The notes beneath the pieces are model-generated. The model saw only the letters and a program-made list of their open reading frames with translations. It was not told the DNA's origin and did not search any database. From Pseudomonas syringae pv. cilantro (lineage in GTDB: Bacteria; Pseudomonadota; Gammaproteobacteria; Pseudomonadales; Pseudomonadaceae), in the NCBI RefSeq assembly GCF_001293775.1, contig NZ_LGLN01000024.1, positions 79,417 through 143,416 of the forward strand: a stretch of DNA of 64,000 bases, read 5' to 3'. The translations under genes and the position numbers were made by a program. Below are positions 9,419-21,213 of the stretch, in pieces (position 1 is the stretch's first letter; each line of letters begins with the position of its first letter).

Positions 9419-10858
9419 TCAGTTACCCGTACCACCGACCGTGATCGCGTCGATTTTCAGCGTAGGCTGCCCCACGCCGACCGGCACTGACTGGCCGTCT
9501 TTCCCGCACGTACCGACGCCGCTGTCCAGCGACAGATCGTTACCGACCATCGACACCCGACTCATCGCCTCCGGCCCGTTGCCGATCAAGGTTGCGCCTT
9601 TGACCGGTGCGGTAATCTTGCCGTCTTCGATCAGGTAGGCCTCACTGGTCGAAAACACGAACTTGCCACTGGTGATATCCACCTGACCACCGCCCAGATT
9701 GGCGCAGTAGATGCCGCGCTTGACCGAGGCGATGATTTCCTGCGGATCGCTCTGCCCGCCCAGCATGTAGGTGTTGGTCATGCGCGGCATCGGCAGATGA
9801 GCATAGGACTCGCGGCGACCGTTACCGGTCCGCGCCACGCGCATCAAGCGGGCATTGAGCTTGTCCTGCATGTAGCCCTTGAGCACACCGTTCTCGATCA
9901 GCGTGGTGCACTCGGTCGGCGTACCTTCATCATCGACGCTCAGCGAGCCGCGACGCCCTGCGAGGGTGCCATCGTCGACGATGGTGCACAGCTTCGACGC
10001 CACCATTTCACCCATACGCCCGCTGTAGGCCGAACTGCCCTTGCGGTTGAAGTCGCCTTCCAGACCGTGGCCAACCGCTTCGTGCAGCAGCACCCCGGAC
10101 CAGCCGGAACCCAATACCACCGGCAATGTGCCCGCCGGCGCGGGAATCGCTTCCAGATTGACCAGCGCCTGACGCAGCGCTTCACGGGCATAGCCCATGG
10201 CGCGGTCATCATTCAGGAAATAACGGTAGTCGGTACGCCCCCCACCGCCATGCCCGCCTCGTTCGCGACGGCCATTCTGTTCGACGATGACGCTGACATT
10301 GAAGCGCACCAGCGGACGCACATCGGCGGCCAGACTGCCGTCGGCAGCCGCCACCAGAATGCGCTCCCAGACCCCGGCCATGCTCACCGACACCTGCTGG
10401 ATACGCGAGTCCAGCGCGCGAGTTGCGACGTCGATGCGTTTGAGCAGCTCGACCTTCTCGGCACGGCTCAGCACTTCCAGCGGGTTATCCGGGGCATACA
10501 GCTGAGCCACGTCCTGCGACGTAAACGTCTGCACGCGGCCATTCTGGCCAGCGCGAGAAATCGACCGGGCAGCGCGGGCAGCGGTGCGCAGCGCATCCTC
10601 AGTGATCGCGTTGCTGTAGGCGAAACCGGTCTTCTCGCCTGACTGAGCGCGTACGCCCACGCCTTGATCGAGATTGAAACTGCCTTCCTTGACGATGCCG
10701 TCTTCGAGCGACCAGGACTCGGAGATCATGCCCTGAAAATACAGGTCAGCCGCGTCGATACCAGGGCCGGCAAGCTCGCCGAGCACCGATTGCAGGTTGT
10801 CGAGGCTCAGGCCACCGGGTGCAAGAAGGTGTTCGCTGACTGAGGACAGATCACTCAT
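9419..10858 (-). CDS. tldD: Zinc metalloprotease subunit TldD
   Basis: The 479-residue subunit carries the catalytic zinc motif HEAVGH (residues 259-264 from the chosen ATG), followed by [16 protein letters not shown]. With TldE it forms a chamber protease. The ATG at 10858 has GGAG six bases upstream on the minus strand and is preferred over a GTG at 10864. It begins two bases after the stop of the nitrilase-family gene, so yhdP-nit-tldD probably form one operon. Confidence 0.95.
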   Translation of the reverse strand: MSDLSSVSEHLLAPGGLSLDNLQSVLGELAGPGIDAADLYFQGMISESWSLEDGIVKEGSFNLDQGVGVRAQSGEKTGFAYSNAITEDALRTAARAARSISRAGQNGRVQTFTSQDVAQLYAPDNPLEVLSRAEKVELLKRIDVATRALDSRIQQVSVSMAGVWERILVAAADGSLAADVRPLVRFNVSVIVEQNGRRERGGHGGGGRTDYRYFLNDDRAMGYAREALRQALVNLEAIPAPAGTLPVVLGSGWSGVLLHEAVGHGLEGDFNRKGSSAYSGRMGEMVASKLCTIVDDGTLAGRRGSLSVDDEGTPTECTTLIENGVLKGYMQDKLNARLMRVARTGNGRRESYAHLPMPRMTNTYMLGGQSDPQEIIASVKRGIYCANLGGGQVDITSGKFVFSTSEAYLIEDGKITAPVKGATLIGNGPEAMSRVSMVGNDLSLDSGVGTCGKDGQSVPVGVGQPTLKIDAITVGGTGN

Positions 10859-10860
10859 AT

Positions 10861-11706
10861 TCACTCCGAAGCAGGCCGCATGGCGTCCTGCGAAAAAAAG
10901 CGCCGGTGACTGGACACCGGCATCCGCGCCCGTATGGACGCCTGTTCTTCACTGTCTCGTGTGCCCGGCAACACGGCTTCACCCTGTGCCTGCTGAGCCA
11001 GTATGCGGCCCCATGGATCAACGATGGCCGCGTGCCCGTAAGTCTCGCGCGGCCCGGGATGGACCCCGCCCTGTGCCGCCGCCAGCACGTAACACTGGGT
11101 TTCGATGGCCCGCGCCCGGATCAGAATGTCCCAATGCGCAGCCCCCGTTACCGCAGTGAAGGCTGACGGCGCGGTAATCAGTTCAGCACCGGCTTCACGC
11201 AGCGCGGTGTACAGCTCGGGAAAGCGCAGGTCATAACAGACAGTCAGCCCCAGACGCCCCACAGGCGTATCGGCTACCACCACCCTGCTCCCATGAGCAT
11301 AGTCATCCGATTCACGATAACGGCCCCGACTGTCCGCGACGTCCACATCGAACAGGTGCAGCTTGTCGTAACGCGCCACCTGCTCGCCGTGTTCATCGAT
11401 CAGCAACGAACACGCCGTCACCTTGCCATCGGGCCGAGCGTTCGGCGGCAGTGGCAGGGTTCCGGCAACTATCCATAACTTGAGGTCGCGAGCGGCCAGT
11501 TTCAACCACGGCAGGATCGGTCCGTGCCCCTGCGCTTCGGCGCGGCCGATGTCAGCCACGTCGCGGCGGCCGATTGCGACGAAGTTTTCAGGCAGCACCG
11601 CCAACCGGGCACCGCCCGCGGCGGCCTGCTCCAGCAAGGCACGTGCCCTGGCCAGATTGGCTTCGATGTCGCTCTGGCTGACCATTTGAATCACGGCAAA
11701 AGACAT
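10861..11706 (-). CDS. Carbon-nitrogen hydrolase (nitrilase superfamily)
   Basis: The 281-residue protein has the nitrilase-fold triad Glu40 ([12 protein letters not shown]), Lys115 ([11 protein letters not shown]) and Cys157 ([13 protein letters not shown]). The sequence around Cys and the HLFDVDV phrase resemble the Nit1/Nit2 omega-amidase or deaminated-glutathione amidase branch. Substrate is not proven. The start at 11706 ([10 protein letters not shown]) matches the family; an earlier frame start at 11748 adds 14 unconserved residues. The gene sits between yhdP and tldD with minimal spacing. Confidence 0.9.
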   Translation of the reverse strand: MSFAVIQMVSQSDIEANLARARALLEQAAAGGARLAVLPENFVAIGRRDVADIGRAEAQGHGPILPWLKLAARDLKLWIVAGTLPLPPNARPDGKVTACSLLIDEHGEQVARYDKLHLFDVDVADSRGRYRESDDYAHGSRVVVADTPVGRLGLTVCYDLRFPELYTALREAGAELITAPSAFTAVTGAAHWDILIRARAIETQCYVLAAAQGGVHPGPRETYGHAAIVDPWGRILAQQAQGEAVLPGTRDSEEQASIRARMPVSSHRRFFSQDAMRPASE

Positions 11707-11754
11707 GGCGACCCGCTGTTTGATGTCATGGCCACCACTGTACTCCATGCAGCG

Positions 11755-14700
11755 CTACTGAGGCTTTTCAAATGGTTTGTCGAACGTGATCTTCGGTTCT
11801 TTCCACGGCCCTTCGACCTTGTATTGCACGCTGGCAAAACGTGCAACCCGGTCGCCCAGCAGCTTGTCGACCAGAAACAGGGCACCACCAATGGCCGGCG
11901 CGCCGACGATCAGCGCCGCAATCGGCAAGTTGTTGGTCACCGGCAAGGTCACCAGCAGCTTGGCATCCACGCGGTCGCTGACCATGTCCAGCGTGCCGTT
12001 GAGCTCAAGGTTGCTGGATGGCCCGGTCAGGGTGATCGGCTTGCGGGTCACATAGACGCCGTCGCTGGCCACCAGCAGCCCCTTGACCCGGTCATAGCTG
12101 AGGCCCTTGCCGAGCAGGTCCGAAAAATCCAGACGCAGACGACGACCGATGGAGTTGAAATTCAGCAAACCGAACACGCGCAGCGCCTGGGCACCGCCCT
12201 CGACTTCCACGAACTGGCCGCGATTCAACGTGGCATCGAGACTGCCGGAGTAACGCTTGAGCCCCACCCAGGCAGGCGAACCCGGCCAGCGTCCATCCAC
12301 ATTCAGCTCGAAATTTTCACTGGTCACCGTCGGTGCAAAACTCCAGGCCTTGAGCACATCCGCCAGGTTCTTGCCTTCCAGATGGCCTTTGAACCAACTG
12401 CTGCTCGCCCCCGGCGCACCGTCCCAGGCACCCTCGCCTTCGAGCTGGATACCTTTAAGCCCCAGACTCATGTCAGACATGCGCATTCCGGTCGGCGTAG
12501 GGCGAATCTTCAGCGCCCACGGTCCCAACAGTTGATCACCCTGAAACAGTTGGGAAATATTTATGTCCAGTGCCGGAATCTTGCGCGGATCAACGTCTGC
12601 CAGCGGATCAGGGGCATTTTCGACCACTATGGCTTTCGGGTCGGGCGCAGGCAGGCGCACATACAACATATTGATACCAATCGGTGCGGACTTGGCGTCT
12701 GGAAGCAACGCAGTGCCCTTGGCCAGTGAGCTGTCCAGCGACAGGGCCCAAGCGGCGGCGTTACGCTGCAATTGCACACGCACATCATCCAGCGTGGTGC
12801 CCATCGCCGTCAGCTTGCCGATCTGCAGGTCAACGCTGTTGAGCAATTGTTTGGCGCTGCCGCCCGCATCGCCCCCGGCATAACGCCCGGCAAGCTCCTG
12901 CCAGGGCGCGACATCCAGCTCGGACAGCTCGCCACGAATTCGCAAACCCTTGGCCTCCGGCACGATGGCGCCGCCACGGCCCAGGTACAGCTCGCCACGG
13001 CCGTCTGCAAACTTGCCACCGGGTGCGGCGAACGCAAAGTTGGCCAGGTTATCGTACGCAGCGCCCAGTCGACGTTCCGGGCCCTGCAACGTCATACGGA
13101 ATTCGCTCGGGCGCTCCACTTCGACGGGTTTGCCGAACGGCGCAGGCAGGTCGATTGCCACACCCTTGAGCGTGGAATTGATCACCAGCGGGCTGTCTTT
13201 GCTGTCCAGCGTCAGTTGCAATTGATACGGCAGATCGCCAGACACCGGCAAAGGCTGGGTCACGCTCAGCCAGTCAGTCAGTTTTTTTACCGTGACCTGG
13301 CCGTTCGCCACAATACGCGTCACGTTGGCACTGGGCGTGCCTTCTGCCGAGATTTCCGCAGTCACCGGGTTATCGAAGGCCTGCGCCTTGATGCCCTTGC
13401 CGCTCAAGCCGCTGGCGCTGTCGAAGCGAAAATCGCCTTTGAGCCGGGTCAGTTCCAGCACAGGGTCGGCCAGCCTCAAACGCGCGTTGTCAGTGCTGAA
13501 ATCGACCACGACCTTCGGCTCCACACCTTTGGCCAGCGGGATATCCAGTTTGAGTTTGCCGTTCAGAGGACCCTCGCCCTGCCACCCGGCAAAGGTGCTA
13601 CCGGTACCGATGGGCGCTTGCTGAAGAATTTTCAGGCCATCGCCCAGGCTTCCGGCAAAACTGCCATCGACCAGCAAGTGGCTGTCCTGGCCTGTTGGGA
13701 CGTGAGGAATATTGACCAGCACATTGCTGACCTTAGTGTCGAGCAGTTGCCCCTTGCTGGCCTTGACCCGCACGCCGCTGTTTTCAACGTAAACCTTGCC
13801 ATCGACGCCGGTCAGCGACGGCCAGCCCGGCTGAAACGCCAGCGTCGCGTTGCTGACATCGAAAAACAGGCTGATGACCCGCGCAGTGTCAGGCGAATTC
13901 TTGTTCAGCGAACCCTGATACTGGAAAAAACCCTGCTTGACCGCGCCACTTACCACGGCAGTGCGCAGCCAGTGATCGAGTTCGGGGCTGAGGGCAGTCG
14001 GCAGGTATTTGCTGGTGTAGCGGCCATCGCCATCGACCATGCCGACCCGCAGGTCCATGTAGTCTTCCTGATCATGACTGAGGTGGATCTTGATCAGGAA
14101 ATCCGCAGCGATCCTGCCTTCATCGCCCAATACTTTGATGTACGGCGCGATGAGGGTGAAGGCTTGATCGTCCAGCTTCCAGGTCAGGCGGGCATTGGCT
14201 TTCTGATAGCGCCACGGTTTGGCGAAAATCGGCTCCAGATGCAACATGAAATCGTCGCTATCGAGCCGCAACTCGCCCTGCCCCAGATCGCCGCTGATCG
14301 CACCGCTTACATTTCCGGCTGCCGGTGCGCCGTGATAGGCGTTGAAGCCTGCCTTGTCGAGATTGGCGGCAAAACCGAGACGCTTGTCACCGGTCGCTTG
14401 CGGACGGTAATCGAGCAATACATTGCGCAGCCCACCCGTGACCTTGAGGCCGTCGACGACGGCCATTGCCTTGTCCGGCAAGGGTACAAGGGAGTCGATC
14501 AAGGGCGTGAGCGGCGTCAGGTCGAGGCGGTCGGCCTGCACGTGCCAGAGTTCTTCGCTGTCGGGTGTTGCGGCCGTTTGCGTCAGTTGCAGACGACTTT
14601 CCCAGCGTTTGCCGGCAAGGTCCATCGCCAGCGAATCGAGCGTGAGCCGGAAGCCGGTTTCAGTCCGGGCGAACCAGGCGTTGAGCGCCAGATTATCTAC

Positions 14701-15570
14701 CGTGGTCGGCTTACGTGCGGCGTAGACACCTTTGATTTTCGGCGCATTGAGGCGCGCGGTTGCGCTCTGCACAGTGCCCTTGCCCCAGCTCATCCACACT
14801 TCGCCACCGGCTTGCAGCGTCGACAGCGTCCATTCGCGGGTGAGGCTCTTGGGCAGCCATTTGCCCCAGTCGCTTTGCGGCAGGCTGGCGTAGAAATCCG
14901 CCTCGCCCTCTTTCCAGCGGCTGGCCTGCACGCGAGAACGCATGTTCAGCGCCAGCGGCTGGCCGTCCGGCAGGGTCACCCGCGCATCCAGACGCTGATG
15001 GTAACTGCCCGTGGTCAGGCTGACGTTGACGTACGTCAGGGTCAGCGGCGCAGCGTCGAACGGTTGCACCGTCACCTGGCTGTCGAGCAGCGACAGGTGC
15101 GCCACCCTTTGCATCTGATTCAACACTTGCTCGGGGTTGAACGGGCTGTCGTCACGCACCGGCAGGCCTTGAACTGCCCAGCTACCGTCCTGACCCTGCT
15201 TGACAATGAACTGCAGGCCGTCGACTTCCAGATGATCGATACGCACTTCACGCGCCAGCAGGCTCGCCCAAAGATCGGGGACGACCCGCACGCGATCCAG
15301 ACGCAAGGCGCTGGGGCCCTCGCCGACCATCACGTCACGGGCCAGCACCACCGGGGAGAAACTGTTCCAGCTACCTTCCAGGCGGCCAATGCTCAGTGGC
15401 ATGCCCAGCGCAGTGCTGGCACGGCTTTCGACATCGACACGGTATTCCGCCACCAGAGGCGTCAGTTGACGGCCGAGGCTGACATACAGCGCCGCCAGTA
15501 CCAGAATCAGCGCGCAAATGCTCAGCCCCCAGCGCGTCAGGGTTGCAACGATGCGAGAAAGACGGCCCAT
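11755..15570 (-). CDS. yhdP: AsmA-like envelope protein YhdP
   Basis: The 1271-residue protein has one N-terminal membrane anchor (about residues 12-32, GLSICALILVLAALYVSLG) followed by a very long periplasmic beta-rich region. The C-terminus (NNLPIAALIVGAPAIGGALFL, then VARFASVQYKVEGPWKEP) is typical of YhdP. YhdP, TamB and YdbH are bridge-like proteins that move phospholipids from inner to outer membrane in E. coli. Its length matches the family. It lies 182 bases after rng and 48 bases before the nitrilase gene. A 1010-codon antisense frame across it is only a codon-bias shadow. Confidence 0.93.
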   Translation of the reverse strand: MGRLSRIVATLTRWGLSICALILVLAALYVSLGRQLTPLVAEYRVDVESRASTALGMPLSIGRLEGSWNSFSPVVLARDVMVGEGPSALRLDRVRVVPDLWASLLAREVRIDHLEVDGLQFIVKQGQDGSWAVQGLPVRDDSPFNPEQVLNQMQRVAHLSLLDSQVTVQPFDAAPLTLTYVNVSLTTGSYHQRLDARVTLPDGQPLALNMRSRVQASRWKEGEADFYASLPQSDWGKWLPKSLTREWTLSTLQAGGEVWMSWGKGTVQSATARLNAPKIKGVYAARKPTTVDNLALNAWFARTETGFRLTLDSLAMDLAGKRWESRLQLTQTAATPDSEELWHVQADRLDLTPLTPLIDSLVPLPDKAMAVVDGLKVTGGLRNVLLDYRPQATGDKRLGFAANLDKAGFNAYHGAPAAGNVSGAISGDLGQGELRLDSDDFMLHLEPIFAKPWRYQKANARLTWKLDDQAFTLIAPYIKVLGDEGRIAADFLIKIHLSHDQEDYMDLRVGMVDGDGRYTSKYLPTALSPELDHWLRTAVVSGAVKQGFFQYQGSLNKNSPDTARVISLFFDVSNATLAFQPGWPSLTGVDGKVYVENSGVRVKASKGQLLDTKVSNVLVNIPHVPTGQDSHLLVDGSFAGSLGDGLKILQQAPIGTGSTFAGWQGEGPLNGKLKLDIPLAKGVEPKVVVDFSTDNARLRLADPVLELTRLKGDFRFDSASGLSGKGIKAQAFDNPVTAEISAEGTPSANVTRIVANGQVTVKKLTDWLSVTQPLPVSGDLPYQLQLTLDSKDSPLVINSTLKGVAIDLPAPFGKPVEVERPSEFRMTLQGPERRLGAAYDNLANFAFAAPGGKFADGRGELYLGRGGAIVPEAKGLRIRGELSELDVAPWQELAGRYAGGDAGGSAKQLLNSVDLQIGKLTAMGTTLDDVRVQLQRNAAAWALSLDSSLAKGTALLPDAKSAPIGINMLYVRLPAPDPKAIVVENAPDPLADVDPRKIPALDINISQLFQGDQLLGPWALKIRPTPTGMRMSDMSLGLKGIQLEGEGAWDGAPGASSSWFKGHLEGKNLADVLKAWSFAPTVTSENFELNVDGRWPGSPAWVGLKRYSGSLDATLNRGQFVEVEGGAQALRVFGLLNFNSIGRRLRLDFSDLLGKGLSYDRVKGLLVASDGVYVTRKPITLTGPSSNLELNGTLDMVSDRVDAKLLVTLPVTNNLPIAALIVGAPAIGGALFLVDKLLGDRVARFASVQYKVEGPWKEPKITFDKPFEKPQ

Positions 15571-15752
15571 CTCAGGATGTCCTCCGCTGCGAGATGCAAA
15601 GACCGGATTCAGCGAACAGCTTTCGGCTCGGGTCGGCAGGTGCAGTCAGGTTCAGGTTGTGCTCGTTCGCCACGCATCATTCTCAATAAACGGCATACCT
15701 GCCAGAAACCCGTCGGGCGCCAGTCGTCTACATTTCCCTGCGGCCAGCAACC

Positions 15753-17210
15753 TCAGAGCAGGACGACGTCGTATTGTTCCTGCGAGTACATGGTTTCTAC
15801 CTGAAAACGGATGGTTCGTCCGATAAAGCTCTCCAGTTCCGCCACATTGCCAGACTCTTCGTCGAGCAGCCTGTCGACCACGCGCTGGCTGGCCAGCACC
15901 CGATAGCCGACTGCCTGATAGGCCCTGGCCTCGCGCAAAATCTCGCGGAAGATTTCGTAACAGATGGTCTCGGGAGTTTTCAGCTTGCCGCGTCCTGCAC
16001 AGCAATGACACGGCTCGCACAGCACTTGCTCAAGGCTTTCACGGGTGCGCTTGCGCGTCATCTGCACCAGCCCCAGCTCGGTGATGCCGATGATGTTGGT
16101 CTTGGCGTGATCGCGTTCCAGCTGTTTTTCCAGGGTCCGCAGCACCTGACGCTGATGCTCGCCGTCTTCCATGTCGATAAAATCGATGATGATGATGCCG
16201 CCCAGATTACGCAGGCGCAGTTGGCGGGCAATCGCGATCGCCGCTTCCAGGTTGGTCTTGAAGATGGTCTCTTCCAGGTTCCGGTGGCCGACGAACGCCC
16301 CGGTGTTCACATCGATGGTGCTCATGGCCTCGGCCGGGTCGATGACCAGATAGCCGCCAGACTTGAGCGGCACTTTGCGCTCAAGGGCTTTCTGGATTTC
16401 GTCTTCGACGCCGTACAGGTCGAAAATCGGTCGCTCGCCAGGGTAATGCTCGAGCCGGTCGGCAATTTCGGGCATCAGCTCCGCGACAAACTGGGTGGTT
16501 TTCTGGAAGGTTTCCCGTGAATCGATACGGATCTTCTCGATGCGCGGGCTGACCAGGTCACGCAAGGTGCGCAGCGCCAGGCCGAGATCTTCGTAAATGA
16601 CAGTGGGCGGGCTGACGGTCTTGATCTGCTCGCCGATCTGGTCCCAGAGCCTGCGCAGGTAGCGGATGTCCATGAGGATTTCATCGGCACCGGCGCCTTC
16701 GGCAGCGGTGCGCAAAATAAAGCCCCCGGCCTCCTTGATGCCTTCCAGCGCCACGCAATCGCTGACCACTTTCTTGAGCCGCTCGCGCTCGGCTTCGTCC
16801 TCGATCTTCAGGGAAATGCCCACGTGCGCAGTGCGCGGCATGTACACCAGATAACGCGACGGGATCGACAACTGCGTGGTCAGCCGGGCGCCCTTGCTGC
16901 CGATCGGGTCCTTGGTGACCTGAACCACCAGACTTTGCCCGTCATGCACCAGCGACGCGATACTCTCGACCGCAGGCCCTTCACGCATGGAGATTTCCGA
17001 GGCGTGAATAAACGCTGCGCGGTCCAGACCGATGTCGATGAACGCCGCCTGCATGCCGGGCAGCACCCGCACGACCTTGCCCTTGTAGATATTGCCGACG
17101 ATGCCGCGACGCTGGGTGCGCTCGACATGCACCTCTTGCAGCACACCGTTTTCGACCACTGCCACCCGCGATTCCATCGGGGTGATGTTGATCAGAATCT
17201 CTTCACTCAT
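15753..17210 (-). CDS. rng: Ribonuclease G
   Basis: The 485-residue endonuclease matures 16S rRNA 5' ends and cleaves other RNAs. The N-terminal S1 domain covers about residues 38-125 ([23 protein letters not shown]). The catalytic domain contains [14 protein letters not shown] and IIIDFIDM with the metal-binding aspartates, and the Zn-link cysteines occur in [11 protein letters not shown]. It lacks the long C-terminal scaffold of RNase E. Its ATG overlaps the maf stop codon by four bases (ATGA). Confidence 0.96.
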   Translation of the reverse strand: MSEEILINITPMESRVAVVENGVLQEVHVERTQRRGIVGNIYKGKVVRVLPGMQAAFIDIGLDRAAFIHASEISMREGPAVESIASLVHDGQSLVVQVTKDPIGSKGARLTTQLSIPSRYLVYMPRTAHVGISLKIEDEAERERLKKVVSDCVALEGIKEAGGFILRTAAEGAGADEILMDIRYLRRLWDQIGEQIKTVSPPTVIYEDLGLALRTLRDLVSPRIEKIRIDSRETFQKTTQFVAELMPEIADRLEHYPGERPIFDLYGVEDEIQKALERKVPLKSGGYLVIDPAEAMSTIDVNTGAFVGHRNLEETIFKTNLEAAIAIARQLRLRNLGGIIIIDFIDMEDGEHQRQVLRTLEKQLERDHAKTNIIGITELGLVQMTRKRTRESLEQVLCEPCHCCAGRGKLKTPETICYEIFREILREARAYQAVGYRVLASQRVVDRLLDEESGNVAELESFIGRTIRFQVETMYSQEQYDVVLL

Positions 17211-17809
17211 GACTTGTCACCTTCCAGGCGTTGCCAGCAGGGTATGCCGAAACGGCCGAGCAATTCTGCGGTTTCACACAGAGGCAGACCAACCACCCCA
17301 GAATAGCTGCCCTGCAAGCCTTGGACGAAAATTGCCGCCAGGCCTTGAATGGCATAGCCGCCCGCTTTGTCGACAGGCTCGCCGCTGGCCCAGTAGGCTT
17401 GCGCCTCATGCAGCTGAATCTCGCGAAAGCGAACGCGGCTGGTCACCACACAGGTTTCGCTGCGCTGCCGATTGATGAGCGCAACGGCCGTCATGACGTC
17501 GTGTTCGCGCCCCGACAAGGCCGTCAACATGCTCAGCGCGTCCGCTTCATCGACCGGTTTGCCAAGAATTCGCCCGTCCAGCACCACGGCGGTGTCCGCG
17601 CCCATCACGCAGCCATGCTGATCAGCCTGCACCAACGACAGGCCCGCCTGAGCCTTGCCCAGCGCAAGACGCTCGACATAGGCGGCCGGGGTTTCGTGGT
17701 CGAAAGGGGTTTCATCGATCTGCGTGCTCAACACAGCGAAGGGCACGCCGATCTGAGTCAGAAGTTCGCGACGGCGCGGTGAGCCGGAAGCCAGATAGAG
17801 CGAGGGCAT
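17207..17809 (-). CDS. maf: Maf-family nucleotide pyrophosphatase (YhdE type)
   Basis: The 200-residue cytoplasmic protein hydrolyses non-canonical or pyrimidine nucleoside triphosphates (dTTP/UTP for the YhdE branch). The signature [10 protein letters not shown] is at residues 8-17, with [16 protein letters not shown] and [17 protein letters not shown] also conserved. I chose ATG at 17809 ([13 protein letters not shown]); an earlier start would add 12 residues. Placement between mreD and rng is conserved in many gammaproteobacteria. Confidence 0.94.
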   Translation of the reverse strand: MPSLYLASGSPRRRELLTQIGVPFAVLSTQIDETPFDHETPAAYVERLALGKAQAGLSLVQADQHGCVMGADTAVVLDGRILGKPVDEADALSMLTALSGREHDVMTAVALINRQRSETCVVTSRVRFREIQLHEAQAYWASGEPVDKAGGYAIQGLAAIFVQGLQGSYSGVVGLPLCETAELLGRFGIPCWQRLEGDKS

Positions 17810-17876
17810 AAGGACATCTCCGTGTCGGTGACGGTTAACGCGCAAGCCCTCTCAGGGTGCAGCGCTCACCTTGCGC

Positions 17877-18368
17877 TTAATTGATTTTCAAACGTTTGCG
17901 CAATCCACGCAGACCGTAACTGACCCAAGGCCACAGCAACGCACTGACCAGCGCGGGCAACACCAGCGCCAGAGTCGGCTGACGATTTCCGGTCAGGGCA
18001 CTGAGCCACAGTTGCGCAAGCTGCGCCAGACCGAATATCACCAGCAACACCAGACATTGCTGCCACATCGGGAACATGCGCAGGCGCTGTTGCAGGGACA
18101 TCACCAGAAAGGTAATCAGGCTGAGGATCAACGCATTCTGACCGAGCAGCGTGCCGTACAGCACATCCTCCATCAGGCCCAGAACCCACGCGGTGGTCAT
18201 CCCGTACTTGTGCGGCAATGCCAGCACCCAGAAGGTCAGCAGCAGGGCCAGCCACAAGGGGCGAAAGATTTCCATGAACTGCGGCAACGGCGAAACGCTC
18301 AGCAACAGGCCGATTGCAAAAGTCAGCCAGACAACCCAGCCATTGCGCCCGGAGACATGACTAACCAT
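17877..18368 (-). CDS. mreD: Rod shape-determining protein MreD
   Basis: The 163-residue inner-membrane protein has about five hydrophobic segments and the usual MreD features (FVVxL-like start, YGMTTAWVLGLMEDVLYGTLLGQ in the middle). It works with MreB, MreC and RodA/PBP2 in lateral wall synthesis. The ATG at 18368 overlaps mreC by eight bases, indicating translational coupling; a TTG one codon earlier is also possible. Confidence 0.93.
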   Translation of the reverse strand: MVSHVSGRNGWVVWLTFAIGLLLSVSPLPQFMEIFRPLWLALLLTFWVLALPHKYGMTTAWVLGLMEDVLYGTLLGQNALILSLITFLVMSLQQRLRMFPMWQQCLVLLVIFGLAQLAQLWLSALTGNRQPTLALVLPALVSALLWPWVSYGLRGLRKRLKIN

Positions 18369-19485
18369 CAATTGGCTCCCGAGCAGTGGAAGGGATGGAC
18401 GCAGGCGGCTGCGACGCGGCGGGACGGGACGCTGGACGAGCCGGTTTGACCGGCGTCGCAGCAGGCGCGGCAGGCGCTGGCGTCGTCGCCTGAGAAGCGG
18501 GTTTATGGATGATCGCAGCCCCTGGAAATACCGGAATGGTCGCTTGCGGCCACATCGGGAATGCCGGTGTTGGCGGCGGCAGCGTTGCCATCACGGTGGG
18601 CTCGATGCCCTTTTCAATCGATTCCTGCGCCTGCGCGGCATCGGCGGCACGCTCTTCCGGGGAGCGACCATCGGAGAACACCAGCAGCAGATAACGGCTG
18701 CGATTCAGCGCAGCCGTCGGCACAGCGCGGACAATGGCGAACGGCTGACCGGAATCGTGGATGACTTCCTTGACCGTCGCCACCGGATAACCGGCCGGAA
18801 AACGCTGACCGAGACCGGAACTGACCAGCAGATCGCCTTCCTTGATGTCCGCCGTATCTGCCACATGGCGAAGCTCCAGACGCTCCGGGTTACCGGTGCC
18901 GCTGGCAATAGCGCGCAGGCCGTTGCGATTCACCTGAACCGGAATGCTGTGCGTGGTATCCGTCAGCAGCAAGACGCGCGAGGTGTAGGGCATCAGCTCA
19001 ACGACCTGGCCCATCAGGCCACGGGCATCGAGTACCGGCTGCCCCAGTACAACGCCGTCGCGCTCGCCTTTATTGATGATAATCCGGTGAGTAAAGGGGT
19101 TCGGGTCCATGCCGATCAGCTCGGCGACCTCGACTTTCTCATTGACCAGCGCCGAAGAGTTCAGCAACTCGCGCAGCCGAACGTTTTGCTCGGTCAGGGC
19201 CGCCAGTTTTTGCAGGCGGCCTTGCAGGAGCAGGGCTTCGGTCTTGAGTTTTTCGTTCTCGGCGATCAGTTCGGTACGGCTGCCGAACTGGCTGGCAACG
19301 CCTTGATACAAACGTTGTGGCAGATCGACAATCCAGTAGGACTGCATGAGCACCATGGACATCTGGCTGCGCACGGGCTTGAGGATCGTAAAACGGGCGT
19401 CGACAACCATCAACGCAACCGACAGAACGGCCAGCACCAGCAGACGTACGCCCAGCGAAGGGCCTTTTGCGAAGAGCGGTTTAAT
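18361..19485 (-). CDS. mreC: Rod shape-determining protein MreC, apparent AUU start
   Basis: The bitopic MreC has a short cytoplasmic tail, one membrane segment (LLVLAVLSVALMVV), a coiled coil (LIAENEKLKTEALLLQGRL) and a periplasmic beta-barrel domain. The conserved N-terminus IKPLFAKGPSLGVRL lies upstream of any ATG, GTG or TTG; the only candidate initiator after the in-frame TAG at 19497-19495 is ATT at 19485, preceded by GGAG with a six-base spacer. Using it gives 374 residues. The first standard start, GTG at 19437, has no ribosome binding site and would cut into the membrane segment. The C-terminal ~75 residues are Pro/Ala rich. Confidence 0.85.
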   Translation of the reverse strand: MKPLFAKGPSLGVRLLVLAVLSVALMVVDARFTILKPVRSQMSMVLMQSYWIVDLPQRLYQGVASQFGSRTELIAENEKLKTEALLLQGRLQKLAALTEQNVRLRELLNSSALVNEKVEVAELIGMDPNPFTHRIIINKGERDGVVLGQPVLDARGLMGQVVELMPYTSRVLLLTDTTHSIPVQVNRNGLRAIASGTGNPERLELRHVADTADIKEGDLLVSSGLGQRFPAGYPVATVKEVIHDSGQPFAIVRAVPTAALNRSRYLLLVFSDGRSPEERAADAAQAQESIEKGIEPTVMATLPPPTPAFPMWPQATIPVFPGAAIIHKPASQATTPAPAAPAATPVKPARPASRPAASQPPASIPSTAREPIDG

Positions 19486-19593
19486 AGGCCGCTCCTACGG
19501 GGCATGCGATCACGGGATCGAGCTTCAATGGGCTGTTATTCATGCGCTATGGAACCGGCCTGGACAAATGAAAGAGATAGGCAGCCTGTTTCG

Positions 19594-19633
19594 GCGTCAG
19601 CCTGACGCATACAGGTAGCACATACGCTACCTG
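19594..19633 (-). terminator. Paired hairpins between mreB and mreC
   Basis: Two inverted repeats lie between mreB and mreC: GCGTCAG-C-CTGACGC (19594-19608) and CAGGTAGC-N6-GCTACCTG (19612-19633). Neither has a long U-run on the minus strand. They could dampen read-through so that mreB is made in excess over mreC, or protect the mreB mRNA 3' end. The mechanism is inference. Confidence 0.45.
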
Positions 19634-19668
19634 CATACAAAAGACTCCGTGAACGGCACCCCGGCGAT

Positions 19669-20718
<1,050 letters not shown>

Positions 20719-20911
20719 CTAGGGAACGCGTGGTAAAAAAAGTGCGGCAAACTCTAACAACGACAGGGATTTTGGGCAAGGAGCCAATATGCTAAATTGG
20801 CGGTTTTCCGAACACCATTCTCCGCGTTAGCGGCTTGAGACAGCAATAACGCGATAGTGTTCCGCAATTGGCAACAATGCAAATCCGTCAGCATTCCACT
20901 GGAGATACCCC

Positions 20912-21199
20912 ATGGCGCTTGAACGCTCCGACGTGGAAAAGATCGCTCATCTGGCTCGACTGGGCCTTAATGACGCCGATATCCCGCGTACTACCGAAGC
21001 ACTGAACAGCATTCTCGGTCTGGTCGACCAGATGCAGGCGGTCGACACTGCAGGCATCGAACCTCTGGCTCACCCGCTGGAAGCGACCCAGCGCCTGCGC
21101 GAAGACGCCGTTACCGAACGAAATCGCCGCGATACTTACCAAGCCATCGCACCTGCGGTCCAGGACGGTCTGTATCTGGTTCCGAAAGTCATCGAGTAA
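20912..21199 (+). CDS. gatC: Aspartyl/glutamyl-tRNA amidotransferase subunit C
   Basis: The 95-residue subunit wraps around GatA and stabilises the GatCAB complex. It begins [19 protein letters not shown], the family's helical N-terminus, and contains [19 protein letters not shown]. It is followed 14 bases later by gatA. GGAG lies 9 bases before the ATG. Confidence 0.95.
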   Translation: MALERSDVEKIAHLARLGLNDADIPRTTEALNSILGLVDQMQAVDTAGIEPLAHPLEATQRLREDAVTERNRRDTYQAIAPAVQDGLYLVPKVIE

Positions 21200-21213
21200 G
21201 GGAAAGCGCCTGC

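Noticed and set aside
12772..15804. A 1010-codon + strand frame
   Set aside because: It lies wholly antisense to yhdP (11755-15570), has no family resemblance and follows from high-GC codon bias. The same explanation covers the long antisense frames over pnp (34446-36491) and carB (51591-53894).
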